The translations under genes and the position numbers were made by a program. The notes beneath the pieces were generated by a model that made no database searches, was not told where the DNA came from, and saw nothing but the letters and a program-made list of their open reading frames with translations. From positions 1,636,916 through 1,700,915 of the forward strand of contig NC_033635.1 of NCBI RefSeq assembly GCF_001540865.1: DNA of 64,000 nucleotides, written 5' to 3'. Source of the DNA: Ananas comosus (lineage: Eukaryota; Streptophyta; Magnoliopsida; Poales; Bromeliaceae). Shown here one piece after another: positions 1-12,716 of the stretch; position 1 is the stretch's first letter; each line of letters starts with the position of its first letter.

Positions 1-144
1 TTGTTCAAAAACAAGATTCGAGACCTAAATTTGAATCCTAATTAATTCACATTTTCAGCTAAATTTATTTCTAAATGAAATAAACGAAGCGGGTAGCATG
101 CTATCTATCTCTCTCTCTCTCTCAAAAAAAAAAAAAAAAAAAAA
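1..144 (+). mobile_element. tRNA-derived SINE, copy 1 (5' end cut by window)
   Basis: This is the 3' two-thirds of a SINE family seen repeatedly in this window. It has a B-box-like stretch (TTTGAATCC near 31-39), the family hairpin arms around TTTATTTC/GAAATAAA at about 65-84, the conserved GCATGCTA stretch, then a CT run and a poly(A) tail at 124-143. The 5' end, with the A box and target-site duplication, lies outside the window. Confidence 0.7.
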
Positions 145-1134
145 GCTCCAAGTATTTATTTCACCAACTCTGGGGTGTTACATGAAAAAGTGCAGAGTAA
201 GAGAGAAGTGCATGTACATCTATATATATAGATATAAAATTTTATATTTGTGATATCCTAAAATTTACAAAAGAAATTAATAAAAATTGCGTATAATTAT
301 AATTTGCAAAGATTCTTTAATTAGGGATGTCGGTTTATTGTCACTAATAAATGAAAAAAGTGTGGTGGATATTGTGTTGCATAGCTCAAGTGATCTTAGC
401 ACTTTCCCTCATATTTGGATGGTTTATTTATTTATTTATTTTGTTAGGTAGGTATGCGAAGTGAGTTGAATTATTGGCTTGTCCAATACTTTACCAATCT
501 GCTGATGTTTGGCATCTAAAATTGGATTGACCTCAATTACACGGAAGCGAGGATGTATTTCGATAGTTTGGGACGTCATTATTTCCGGTAGTCAAGATAG
601 TGGGGGCTGGTTTTTACTCCGACGCACTTCAAACTTTTTTTGGGGCGAAATTTGACAATCCTACTCGAGCAAAAATGTTTGATCTGACTGAGTTGATTGG
701 TATTGCAATTTTTCCTGCTTTTCGTATTCCTTAGTTGATTAATATTGCTCTTGGAATGTCACCTTTCTGTTTCATTATATTCAAATTAATTTCTAAATAT
801 TGAACAAGTCCTTTTGTAGCTCCGCGGATCAATTTAGAACGCTTTTATCCTCTGTATATGAAAGTTTGTAGGTAATTTTAATGATCACTCCATAAATACT
901 CTCGTAGAGGATCTCACTATCTAAACATTATACGAGAGATCTCACCGTTAAGAATTATTCCAAAAAAAAATAATTTAAATTATTATTATATTTTTATTAC
1001 TAAAACTGGTTTATTTTGCTTCACAATAGAATTAAAAAATCATCACCGTAAGTGATGGAACACCATAACCAATCTTTTCCACGAGTATTATGTACCACTG
1101 AAAAATTTTAAAATTTACTTAATATATATAATAT

Positions 1135-1173
<39 letters not shown>

Positions 1174-4100
1174 GGTTGCATAAAACTAATGTGGTGTGGT
1201 GACTGCTGAACACTTTCCCGCACATGCGGCTCGGAAAATGCCACGACTACACTTACTTAACGCCGACTTGAGATCCACGTGGCGCGCCCGTACGCAACTT
1301 GCTCGCGGATGATTAGACACGCATTACGCTCCGATCGACGTTAGCTTTTTATTTATCGTCACACAATTGTCGCACCAGGTAATCGGACCACAGGGCAGCA
1401 AATTCTTTTTTCTTTTTTTTCTTAATGAAAAATGTCCGTAGCTCCATCAGCATAATATGTAATAATAATCAAATAATAATTCCAATCAACAACAACAGCT
1501 GCGAAGCCCACCACTACTGAAGATGCCAAACCAAGTCATCTGCTCGGTAGTGGCACATGTACAAACAGTTGTGCTGCGCCGAGTAGACTCGTTGTATTGA
1601 CGAATGCCGCACAATTTTGCTGCGTGGGCCCTCTCCCTCTCATCCATCCTGCTGTTGCTGCAAATAAAGCATTCCTCGTATATATCTATATAAACACAAA
1701 TAGTAATTAGATGTTGGCTTTGGATTTGTTAGGATACAAAATGAATAGCACCAAAAAACCGGTTGAGGAGAAAAGAAATGTGTCGCTAGCTCCCCTTTCG
1801 AAGCTTTATTAATTAATATATTATTACATGAGTGATGGTATTATCGAGAGCGTCGATACACTAAAAGCTTTTAATAACATCTTGTGAGAAATATATATAA
1901 CGTAGCAGCAACTAACTAGGATTGTTTTGAATTAGGCCGTAGTGGGGCGAATCAAAATCAACCTTGGGCGACACACTCATCCTCGTGAAAGTTGTGTGGG
2001 ACAACGGATATCGTGAAACAAAATTTAGGCCCATAAACCCAGACCCCCCCCCCCCAATAGGCCCAACCAATAAAAGGATAGTTGGGCCGAGAGCCCAAGT
2101 ATCAACACAGAAACAAAAAACAAAAAGAAACAAAGTAATGTCGCTCGTAAGAGGCCTAGGTAACCCCACTTTAACGTAATTTTGTTTCTTCTATGAACTC
2201 AAAACAATGAGGGCAGCTATTGGACCTGCGAGGCAAATAGAGCAAAAAAAATTAGTACAATTTTTGCAATTATTTTATTTTTATTTTTTGCATTTTAAAT
2301 ATGAGTTTACAAGCTAAACACTCAAGCCAACGGAACACAAGTTCATCCATCGGCACCATCCACTATAGAAACATACAAAGAAGTAACTATAACAAAACAG
2401 GGACTTAGGTTTCCAATTTTTCGCTATTTAGAAAAGCAACAAAACTTTTAAATCCTAGCTTCCACGGCAGTTGTGGTACTAAATAGACAACGAACACACC
2501 AGAAACACAAACCATGCATTAACAAGGGGAAGTTATGATTGTGTAACATGAAATTGGAGAGTTAAACACGGCACGAAACAACAAAGTATGCAACAAGAAA
2601 AAATTAGCAAATTGGCGATTTAATGAGCTACTGAGAAATACCAATCATATACTACCTGAATCGACTCTTTTACAGATAATCCGAAACAATGCCTTCAGCA
2701 ACAATTACCCCTTACACTGAATTGAATAAACATAATTTCTGATGATATATGCATTTAGCAGCCTCTATATATTCGATCTAGACTGAACATGTCTGGGTCC
2801 ATTTATTTGATTCTGCTTGATGCCAGGCACTCAGGCAGAACGATCAAGGCGTAGAGAATAGCCGAAAGCAGAAAATTTAAACGCCTAGTCTACTTACTAA
2901 AGTTTGCGTCTCAAATATAATTTAATTTACAATGAATGAAAGGCGATGACAATGTGCAAAAATGTACAGATTTACAAAGAGAGTACAAAAAAGTAACCAA
3001 CAACTACAATATACTTTATAAATTCCAACAACAAATAGAATCAGAAGCGGAGCCTTGGAGCAAAAGGCCACGAAATGAAAGGATGTAAGTTACAAGATTC
3101 AAAATAAGATAAAATTAGTAAAAGCTGGAAAGCTATAAGACTGAATGCAGGCCAACTTCATAACCAAAACCAGCAAAAATTGAGATAGTAGCAATGTGCC
3201 AAATTCCCAACACTTGTTAGAATATCGCAATTCAGAATGGCGTCGAAGTGAGGACAAATAGACGCTGAAGTGGGAAAAGAAAGATAATTCCACAAGATTG
3301 AAAAAACAGAGTCTATTTGCGTGTTAGTAGGAAAGAGAAAAGCTGACAATGGAGGCCTAGTTTCCAGAAAGGGGAATCTGAAACAAAACGATCCTTGATG
3401 GAATCTATCAGGAGTCTCCTGGTTCTATCGCCTGAGTCAATTATAGCATCAAAAAACTGCCAACGCAAGGCTGATTCTCATCCTAACTAGCTTATGGTCA
3501 AATTGACCAACTCCCATTCACAATCACTAATCAATCAATTAAATAACAGATGTATTGTGAGCCAGTTCTATACAGGCAAATTCCTTCCAGGACAACCAAA
3601 CAAAATCCAAAATTATAACTACAATCGGCTAATAGAAAACTAACTTGAATTCCATCTTCAAAATTTCCTCAAACTATGCGGTCCTCAAAGGGGAATAATA
3701 AGTTGAGAGGACCAATGCACATGCATAAGGGAGATCAGATGCCTTACACCACGTGCACATGCACTGCCGGGAAAGAGAATCAAAAGGGAAAGGACGGGAT
3801 TCAACCCATCAAGAGTTAGTATGGGGAATTGAACTCATGACCTTTCAGAATTGAGTAAGATTACATGCGCGATCTGATCTCATGCCATCCCTCAAATCAA
3901 TCTAATAGGAAATGGCCCAAGAGTAGCCTTAATGGCTTTTGTACGGCTGCCCCATTAATGTTGTGGATACTTGATACCAAGGCAATAGAAAAACTGATAG
4001 CTTGCTATTATCTACAGTGAGTTTTAAATATGGCCAAGACATCGAGTAAAGAATAAAAAGAATTGTCGTAGCATAAGAAATTTACGAACCTAACGATGAT

Positions 4101-4687
4101 ATGCTATAATTTGAATTGGTTCCTTTACAAGCAGGTAGTTCTACCCAATTAGATCAAAAGGAAGTTTTCTTCCACAGCAACACACAGGAATCCACTTGAG
4201 CGGAAGAAAAGGCTTCATCACAAACAATAAACAGATACTATTACCTCCACATGATGGATATGAGAACACTAGTTCAATTTCAAATTCTCGTTGCTAATTT
4301 GTAGAATCATTCACTCTGTAAACAAGGATTACATATAGGCATACATATTGGTCGCAGAAAAGTTACCCAACCCGGTTTTAGAAACTCTTATGTTATATCA
4401 TACACCTAACACGGAACAGCATATCTGCATATATCCAGCGCCTTACAGATCCATTTACAAAGTCAACGTTCTTACTTTCTTCACAAACAACATCAGATCT
4501 ATCATAAATGACATCAATATGCTAAATGATTCTTTGATAATTGATAGTCCCTATTTACAAGTAATTCAGAGACTAATGTAAGAACGCATAGAGGGATACC
4601 AAAAACGAAGCCCTAGGGAATCTTCAAGAAAGGAAGTGTATACCTCCTAAGAAAGGTGTTAGCTCTTTGAAATGGAGGAGCTCGGGG
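145..4687. other. Intergenic region 3' of the VQ9-like gene
   Basis: I find no coding exon here on either strand; the short open frames have no recognisable domains. It holds a TA microsatellite (about 1138-1171), a perfect CCACGTGG G-box (1275-1282) in a locally GC-rich patch, a C13 run near 2043 and about 2.4 kb of unremarkable sequence (2200-4650). Part of the last stretch may be 3' UTR of the VQ gene. Confidence 0.5.
1275..1282. promoter_or_regulatory. G-box palindrome CCACGTGG
   Basis: A perfect CCACGTGG lies in a GC-rich island of an otherwise AT-rich spacer. In plants this is the core site of bZIP and bHLH (PIF/ABF type) factors. No start codon of a convincing gene follows within 1 kb on either strand, so a regulatory role is only a possibility. 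Confidence 0.3.
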
Positions 4688-5505
4688 TCACGGCTCTCCC
4701 AACCTCGGGCTCGGCACCCCTGGCGACGACGGCAGCGGAATCGCCGTCGACGTCGTCATCTGGTACGCCGTCCGCGGCGACGGCACGCACCCGAAGCCCA
4801 ACGGCGAGGTCGGAAGGGGGATCGCCGGCACCGTCGCCGCCGGTGGCGCGCCGCCATGGAGGCGGCGCATGTACGCCGAGATCGGCGACTCCGCCGCGGC
4901 GCTCACGGTGGGGAGGGGCGGGAGCGGCGAGAGGGGCCGCCACGCCCACGGATCGGAGGGGGCCGGCGCGGGGGCGAGCGGCGCCGGGCGGGGCGCCAGG
5001 TGCGCCAGCGGCGGCGGCCGGATCCGGTGGAGCCGCGAGGTCGGCACGGGCGCGGGCGCGGGTGCAGGCGCCGCCGGGCGGATCTGGGGTTGCGCCGACG
5101 AGCCGGTGAGCTTCTGCACGACGTCGCGGAAGTCGCTCTTGTCGATGTTGTACACGGGGGGCTGCGGCTGCTGCGGCGGAGGAGCGCCAACGACGCCGCT
5201 GCTCACGGCGGCCGCCGCCGGGGGCGGAGGCGGAGGAGGGGGGCGAACGGGGCTAGGGCTAGGGTTTCGGGACACGGGCTTGGAGATCTTGTAGGAGGAC
5301 TTGTTGAGGGCCCTCAGAGAGCTCTGTGCGGAGCTCCCACTACTGCTACTAAGGATACTAACAGCAGCAGTAGTAGTTGTAGTTGTGGGATTAGAAGGAT
5401 CATCTGTAGCGGAGTGCGGAGCCGACGCGGAGTCGGAGGATGAGGAGGAGATAAAGTAACTGGGGAAGGATTGGTCTCAGAGGAATGAGAGGCTTTTTCC
5501 TTCAT
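4688..5505 (-). CDS. VQ9: VQ motif-containing protein, VQ9-like (frame broken near the start)
   Basis: VQ proteins are small plant nuclear cofactors that bind WRKY factors, and VQ9 in Arabidopsis also links to MAP-kinase signalling. The frame 5476 to 4691 (stop TGA at 4690-4688) gives about 262 residues. It contains the core FRDVVQKLTG preceded by PPVYNIDKSD, then SRLHRIRPPPLAHL, a PLSPLPPLP stretch, AAESPISAYMRRL and a C-terminal PSPR. The order of these blocks, plus LNKSSYKISKP upstream of the VQ core, matches VQ9 rather than other VQ subgroups. It appears intronless, as usual for the family. No ATG lies in this frame before the VQ motif. The frame meets TGA at 5479-5477, while an ATG at 5505 reads MKEKASHSS in the next frame. 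So the true start needs a one-base correction or is lost. The leader upstream in the transcript is a GA repeat. Confidence 0.85.
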
Positions 5506-8390
5506 CTCTCTCTCCCCTCCCGCCCCCCCTCTCTCTCTCTCTCTCTCTCGGTTCCTGTTGCTTTGTTAAGGCCCAAAGAAGAAATCAGAATAGAGAGATG
5601 GATAATAAATATATAATATATACTATATATATCTATATATATATATATATAATATAGTAGTATATATCTTGGATTACATTACACATGCTTCAATCTATTT
5701 CTGTGGTGGAAGGGAGAGAGAGAGAGAGAGAGATTGTTTTGAGTATGTTTTAGAGGGGACTAATGGTGGGGTTATGACTAATGACTGCTGACATTGCCTG
5801 CACCCAGTGCTTTGTATACCTGGGCAGAGTGAGAAAGTCTATTCCAATTATTATGTAGAACACTTAAAACTCCTGTTTGATATGGGGCTCATTCCAAAAG
5901 TACTATAATATTCTCGACATGAATGCTATAATTATTTTATTTGTCATTTATGCCATCACATACTTTTAATACGATCATCCTCTAGTTGCAATCTTTTTCT
6001 TATTCATAAGTGGAAAGGTTGGATTGTGGGCACATTTGGGTTGCTACAGGGATGTGTGGTGCACGAAATATACAGTGCACCTGATGTAAGCAATGAATTT
6101 TGCGTGTTTGGATTGCTTTTGAGAATTAAGCCATATCAGTGCTTAATGTAGTGGGCTTTTCATGTCAGGAATAGTCAAAATATTCAAAAAAAAAAACCTT
6201 TCACTTCAGATGGTGATTGGCACTAATGACTAGAAGACCCTTTCAATACTTTCCAAATTTTGTACAAGGGATTTGGATAAGGAGGAAAAAAAAAAGCCCA
6301 TTTGTATAAAGAATTTACTGGTTTGTATTTTTTTATAAAAGTAAGTTTTTTTTCCGATTTTGTAAAAAAAAGTCAATTTTTAATAAATTAATTAAAATAT
6401 TTTTATTTTTTTCCCTCCTTTCTCTTTTTTTTCTTTTTGCCTCTCTCCTCTCTTTTTTCTCCTGCTTCATCTCTCTCCTCTTCTTTCACTTCCTCACATT
6501 GACGCGACACTTTTCTCTCATATTTTGCTCACATCTTCACTGACGCCAATGATGATGACGTAGGCGAGGGCAGTTGCTACGACAAAGGGTGAATGAGAGG
6601 GTGCGATAGCGAAAATGAATAGGGAAGGTGAAAAAAAAAAATGAGGAAGAAAAAATACAAAGAAAAAAGAAAGAAAAAAAAACATTTTTTCTCTCTCGAA
6701 AAGACCATCATCTTTTGTAGCCGATATAGTAAAACTATAAAATATAAAAAAAAAAAAATTATATTGTTTGAAATAAAATTATATCATTTAAAATTATTTA
6801 AGATTAAGTTGTACTATATAAAATAAAAGTTATACTGTTTGAGAATAAGTTGCACTATTTAAAAAGTCATAACTTAATTTCAAATAGTACAAAATGGTTA
6901 CATGCGAAAACACACTTATATATTCCGTTTTGCATTTGTAGTATGTATTGATCTTTCAAACTTTGATTTTCATACATATTTTACATGTACATATATATAT
7001 ATATATACTTATTTACGTTTGTACATCTCAAAACTGAAAATACGATTTAGGTCTAAATCAGCACAGCTGCGCTTCACATAAAAGCTCAAGTATGTGGAAA
7101 TCTATGTTGGGCCCGCTCGAGAGCAAGAGTGGCCCGGCCCATTTGCGCAGTGACCAAATGGTGCCTCCGTGGCACAGGATTAAAACACTAAACACCATTA
7201 ATTATGTAGTAGTATTATTATAAAATAAAATAATTTAGAAATCAAAAGGTAATTTTCGTTTCACAAGAATATTACCATATTCGATGGAATTTTCTATCAG
7301 TCCAAAACACGCACATTGTACAAAAGAAAACAATTGAACGAATATTCTTAGTAGGTGTAAGGATATGTAAAGTTTAATTTATATAAATATATAATTCTTT
7401 GCTTATCAGTTATCACTCGTGAAAATATTGCTATATGGTGTGAAAGGGACGTGTTAACCACTCTTGAGGAGTGGGAGATTAATCCAAGGAGCATAACTTG
7501 TTCCTCCTACAAATTCTCATCTATTAAAAAATAATTGATACTTTGAATAAATTCGGTGTGGCTTATAGCTAATCAAATTGGTAGGTAATACCCACTATCG
7601 CAAATCTAATTATTTATTTTTATCTTTTTAATTATACTATATTTATAATTTTAAGTAATTAAGAAAAATACTAACCGTTTATTTACTTACTTGTAAGGTG
7701 TTAATGTACAATCCTTCCGTATAAAATTTATAAAAATCTAAATTAGATTTTAGTTTAAAAAATTAGGGCAAGCTTCAAATACCATTCTTGTTGTTTCGTG
7801 TTTTCTCAATTTAACATTTTATAGTTTAAAATGTATCAGTTTAATATTATATAATTTTATTTTTCTCTTTCTGTCAGAATCTCTGTTAATTCTCTATTAA
7901 ATTATATACATTGTTTATAGAATATTCACTTTAGTATTATGTAATTTATCGAATATTTATTTTAGTACCATGTGGTTTTAATTTTATTACTGATTTAATA
8001 AAAAATTAACGAAAAAGATAACAAAAATAAAAAAATAAAATTATAGAATAATAAAATGATGCATTTTAAAGTACAGAGTATTAAAATGAATAAGTGCGTA
8101 ACCACAACAGTGATATTTGAAGTATTTTCAAAAAAATTAATAAGATAAGCGGAAAGTAAGAATCTTTAGAGGATGGAAAGTAAGATGGATAATTAATCTA
8201 AAAATGTGTATCTGGCATTGCTTGTTAATAAAACATCATAAAAGTTATCCAAAGCATTAATTAGGTTGACGCACACATTGACAAAAAGGCTTGAGGCCTC
8301 CCCCATTCCACACACCCCATCCCATCTCCACAAATTAAGTGAATATCTCAGAGCCACAGAAGCGCTTCCTCAGCAATCTCCCACCCTATT
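5506..8390. other. Intergenic region between divergent VQ9 and ADH genes
   Basis: This stretch separates two divergently transcribed genes and should contain both promoters. It is AT-rich with CT/GA repeats (5527-5549, 5706-5732), TA-rich microsatellite (about 5608-5665, 6990-7008) and poly(A/T) tracts. No exon, RNA gene or intact transposon is evident. Confidence 0.5.
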
Positions 8391-11300
8391 ATGAGTATGG
8401 AGAACAAAATCCCAAAGCCCATCCGGTGCAAAGGTACGTATACGTACGTATACATATATGTATAGCATAAATACATGAACGTATACTTCTCTTTTGATCT
8501 CCTCCTTATGATTATGACCGAGTGTGTGCGTGTGCGCGCGCGTGCGTGGACGCCCCGGCGGTGCGCGACGGAGCAGCGGCGGTGTGCAGAGGCCCCGGGG
8601 AGGCGCTGCGGATCGAGGAGGTGGTGGTGGCTCCGCCGGAGGACCACGAGGTCCGCATAAAGATCCTATGCACCTCCCTCTGCCACAGCGACCTCACCTT
8701 TTGGCGCATGAAGGTACGTGCGTACGCACGCATATATTATGCGTTTTTCTTGGTTATGCATGTTCCCCTGAATATTCCTCATCATCGGACGGTCGTGATC
8801 TCATCACACAATCTCCCCCAGGATTTCCCCGGCATCTTCCCCAGAATCTTCGGCCACGAGGCCGTCGGGTACTACTACTACATCGCCTCTCTCTCTCTCT
8901 CTCTCTCTTTCTTTTTTTATTTCTTTTATTGTTGTATTATTAGTCCTCAACTCGTAGTTTAGTTTCATCGTGATTCTTAATCTTTTAAATTCGTACCGTA
9001 GTATCAATTCCGGTGCCCTCCATATCGCAGCAAAATATATAATCGGTGAATTACAAATAGGAAACGTGATAAAGGACTTTGGATGTGAGGCGTATACAAG
9101 TACGGAGCTATATTTTTTTAAAGCGGATGTTCGGTATATAAATTTTAATAAACAAATTAAAGTTAAAACGACAAAGGTAAAATTCGAGAAGTTGAGGGAC
9201 TGGCAGCGCAATTTATGCAAATCCCGGCGATTTGGACACGGCGGTCGAGAAGGACCGTCCGATGGTGATCCGGGAGCTGTGATCCACGATAAAATGTGCA
9301 GGGTGGTGGAGAGCGTGGGGGGACACGTGGAGCGCCTGGAGGCGGGGGACATGGTGGTCCCCACCTTCCTCGGGCAGTGCGACGCCACCGAGGACGCTTG
9401 CGTGGACTGCCGCTCGGAGCGAAGCAACATGTGCTCGAAGCTCCCGTTCACGGTGACGCCGGGGATGCCGAGGAGCCACGGCGGCGCCGCCTCCAGGTTC
9501 ACGGACGCGGCGGGGCGGCCGGTGCACCACTTCCTGAACGTGTCGAGCTTCAGCGAGTACACCGTGGTGGACGCCGCCCACGTCGTCAGGGTGGACCCCA
9601 CCGTCCCGCCGGAGAAGGCCTGCCTCCTCAGCTGCGGCGCCTCCACAGGTGCCAGATCTCCTCAATACCAAATTATAAGTCTGTTTGATCGCACTTTTAC
9701 TAAATCAGTAATCACTATTGCGTGCAACAATTATATAAACCAAAGTTGCTAATTTAACTTTTAAAAATAATATAAAATATAACCAAAAGGTAAAGGTTTT
9801 CTGTTTGTCCTACATTTTGTGATCAATTTCAACTTAGTTGAGATTGTGATGGATTGTGATGGTTTTTAATCTAATATCAGGAGTTGGTGCTGCGGGAAAG
9901 GTGGCCGGGGTCGAGGCAGGGTCCACCGTAGCAATCTTCGGATTAGGGGCCGTTGGATTAGCGGTAACACAAATATAAAACACCTAAATTTTTTTGCATT
10001 ATTTATAGGCACCTGTCAATTGATGAATCACAATGTATACTTTTCAAATTTCTATATTAACCATCTATAATTTTTAAATTTTATCTAATTTAGTTGTGGT
10101 CGAGAGTTTGTTGACTAATCAACAGGTTTTGAAATTTTGGGACCATTGTATACACACTGTCATGAAAGTGAGAGAGGCCTTGTGGAGTACAAGCCATTTT
10201 GAATCAGACCAAAAAATTTTATATTTTTAGTTAGCAGTCTTTTTCACATTGTTTGGATTGGATACAAGAGGGGGATAAGACTCTTATCCCCCTCTTGTAT
10301 CTAAACACAAAGTTGGATGGGTGAGAATTATTGTTCCCACCCATACCGAAACTTTCCCACCCCTTCTTCCCTAGCTAGAGGGAGAGAATTTTATTTTAAA
10401 TTATAATTTAACTTTTTAAAATTTAAAATTTGTAATCTCAAAAGTAGGATTTATAATTTTAAATTTTAAATTTTAAATTTTAAATTTTTAAATTTTAAAT
10501 TTGATATTTTATATCTTTCAAATTTAAATTTGGTCTTAAATTTAAAATTAAAAGTTTTTAAAATTTAAATTTTGAAATTTAAAATTTTAAATTTAAAAGT
10601 TAAAAATTTAAATTTAAAATTATAAATTTTAAATTTAAAAATTTAAATTTAAATATAATGAGAGGTCAGAGGGATAATACCATTATTTTCTATTTATAAC
10701 TATTAACTATTCTTCTTATTCAATCTTATTCATTCAAACGCTATTTTTTTTATTTTTTTAAAAAAATTAAGTTTTCATCCAAACACAAAATTAATCTAGC
10801 TCTCGTTTATACCTAAACTTATACATATCCCTCATATAAGCTATTTCCTACTTATATCCGAACCAAACAAAGCTTTTAATTTGGTAAGCCTATTGATGAT
10901 GCTGTGGGAGTCGTTTTCATGGACTCACGGGTCCATTCTAGAAATTGGTTTGGGATCGCATGCCTTATTATTGTAGTATCCCGGACTTAAAAAATTTAAA
11001 ATGTATTTTCTAAATATATATTATGTAAGGAGGATATGATCTGACAAATAGTACCGTATGATGATGGGTGAGTACTCTTTTTAGGAAAAACATCATGTTA
11101 AAACTTTTTTCTGAATAGAAGCAGGCATCAAATTTGATCTATTATTTTTTGAACTCAATAGTTTTATTCTAACTTTCTACTGCAATAAAAATTTTAATAT
11201 ATTTTGTTAAATATTTTATTAAAGATAACTGTAAGTAAAGTAGAGACAAAAGAGAGTCAAATATATCTGATTTAGCAGGTGGCTGAAGGTGCGAGAATTC

Positions 11301-12716
11301 GCGGGGCCTCGAGGATTATTGGCGTTGATTTGAACCCTGATAAGTTCGAGCTCGGTATGCAAGTTTCCCCCTTCAACTTGGTTATTATTGACACATCTAG
11401 AAAACAAAATAGTATATATATATTGTTAAACAAAAATTCCCATACAATTTTGAAGCTTTTTAATATGAAATTAAATATGTATTGCAATATTGTTTAGGAA
11501 TGGAACTTTAAAGAAAACAGCAAAGCATATAATCTTTTTCTCAAAAAGAAAAGAAAGTATATTTATTGCTAGCCTTTCAGTATAAGCATTGTTGATAAGT
11601 CAGTAATCCTTGTAGAACATCTCAATTATTTGAATTCTGCCACAGTTTCTTCGTTAATCTTTTGAGACCTATAAACACGGATCGACTCATCAACAGCATT
11701 TGAGGAAATTGTTTAAGTTAGCAATACTGTAGTTAAAAGATTTAGTTATTGTTATTCTCTCTTATCTTACAGGGAAGAAGTTTGGGTTAACAGATTTCAT
11801 AAATCCAAAAGAACTTGGTGACAGATCCATCAATGAGGTTACTATCCACAAACACCTTGTACCTTGCAGTTAGGGTGTGCTAATCAATTTTAATTTCAAT
11901 GATAATGAGTGTTTTTTTTTCCTTTTTTTTTTTTTATGTTCTTACTATTTGTTCGCTTTTCACTCTATCAGGTGATCATCGAGATGACGAATGGCGGCGC
12001 TGACTATTGCTTTGAGTGCATCGGTTTAGCATCAGTGATGAAAGATGCATTTCAAAGCTCTCGGCAGGTCTCTTTAAGATAACTAAACACATCGAATTCG
12101 GAAGTTGTTAGCACATTCATCATGTTCTAATGTTTACGTTGATATTTTAGGACCTTTTAAAGCATCAAAACCATTATGTTTGAAGTGCTTATTCGCAAAC
12201 TAGGCTCTAGTCTTAAATCTTAAAAGGAGCTTTTTCATTTTCCTCCTGCGGGTGCAGGGTTGGGGCAAAACTATCATTCTAGGCGTGGAAATGCACGGTG
12301 CACCATTATGCGTCGCAGCAGGTGAGATCTTATGGGGTAAATGCATCATGGGTTCGTTATTCGGAGGCATCAAACCAAAGATCGACATTCCGATCTTTGT
12401 AAAACAGTATCTCAATAAGGTGCGTTTAATGTGCATTGTTAGCTTCCTCAATTTTCACAATGAATTCGTTAAGCACAACTACATTACAAAATGTACTGTG
12501 AATTACCTTAACCTTCAGTCTATAAAGAACGCATCCTTAGCTAGTCGTATGAAGATTGGCGTATCTATTGATATCTTGTTTTGCTTTGCGAGTTTGCAGG
12601 AACTGCAGTTGGATGAGTTCATAACCCATGAGATCGGATTCGAAGACATTAACAAAGCATTTGATTTACTTGTGGAGGGGAAGAGTCTCAGATGCACAAT
12701 TTGGATGGACAAATAA
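8391..12716 (+). CDS. Alcohol dehydrogenase-like 7 (zinc-type MDR, class III-like)
   Basis: A cytosolic zinc- and NAD-dependent medium-chain dehydrogenase of the plant ADH-like 7 group; the substrate is unknown. Ten exons close in phase: 8391-8433, 8577-8713, 8822-8868, 9302-9648, 9881-9963, 11279-11354, 11773-11837, 11972-12067, 12258-12419, 12600-12716. They give 390 residues, the family's usual length. All introns are GT-AG. Catalytic zinc ligands are Cys50 (SLCHSD), His72 (GHE) and Cys187 (LLSCGAS). The nucleotide-binding turn is GLGAVG at 212-217, followed by Asp236 (GVDLNPDK), which fits NAD. Structural zinc cysteines are 102, 109, 112 and 120. The first spacing is C-x6-C instead of the usual C-x2-C. 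The protein ends LRCTIWMDK. The start has ATG at 8391 and a second in-frame ATG two codons later. Exon 2 could alternatively begin three bases upstream at a competing AG. The gene converges on the O-fucosyltransferase gene, 650 bases between stops. Confidence 0.9.
10243..10874. mobile_element. Inverted-repeat MITE in ADH intron 5
   Basis: The ends read TGTTTGGATTGGAT and, inverted, CCGAACCAAACAAA, so they form imperfect terminal inverted repeats typical of hAT/PIF-derived miniature elements. Inside are a perfect 19-bp-arm hairpin (10261-10301) and a long AAATTTAAA-type low-complexity tract (10390-10660). No coding capacity. It largely accounts for the 1.3-kb size of this intron. The superfamily is not assigned with confidence. 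Confidence 0.55.
10261..10301. repeat. Perfect 19-bp inverted repeat with 3-base loop
   Basis: Arms 10261-10279 and 10283-10301 are exact reverse complements around the loop ACT. It lies near the left end of the MITE in ADH intron 5 and would form a strong hairpin in DNA or pre-mRNA. Confidence 0.9.

Noticed and set aside
4348..4581. 77-aa plus-strand frame
   Set aside because: No similarity recognised, AT-rich, no promoter or codon bias.
4667..5443. Long open frames on the plus strand (up to 258 aa) opposite the VQ gene
   Set aside because: Arginine-rich translation of GC-rich sequence, antisense to a gene with a recognised VQ motif and family blocks.
8804..9671. Minus-strand frames of 280 and 152 aa over the ADH exons
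   Set aside because: Antisense shadows of exons 3-4; no domain, and they run through introns.
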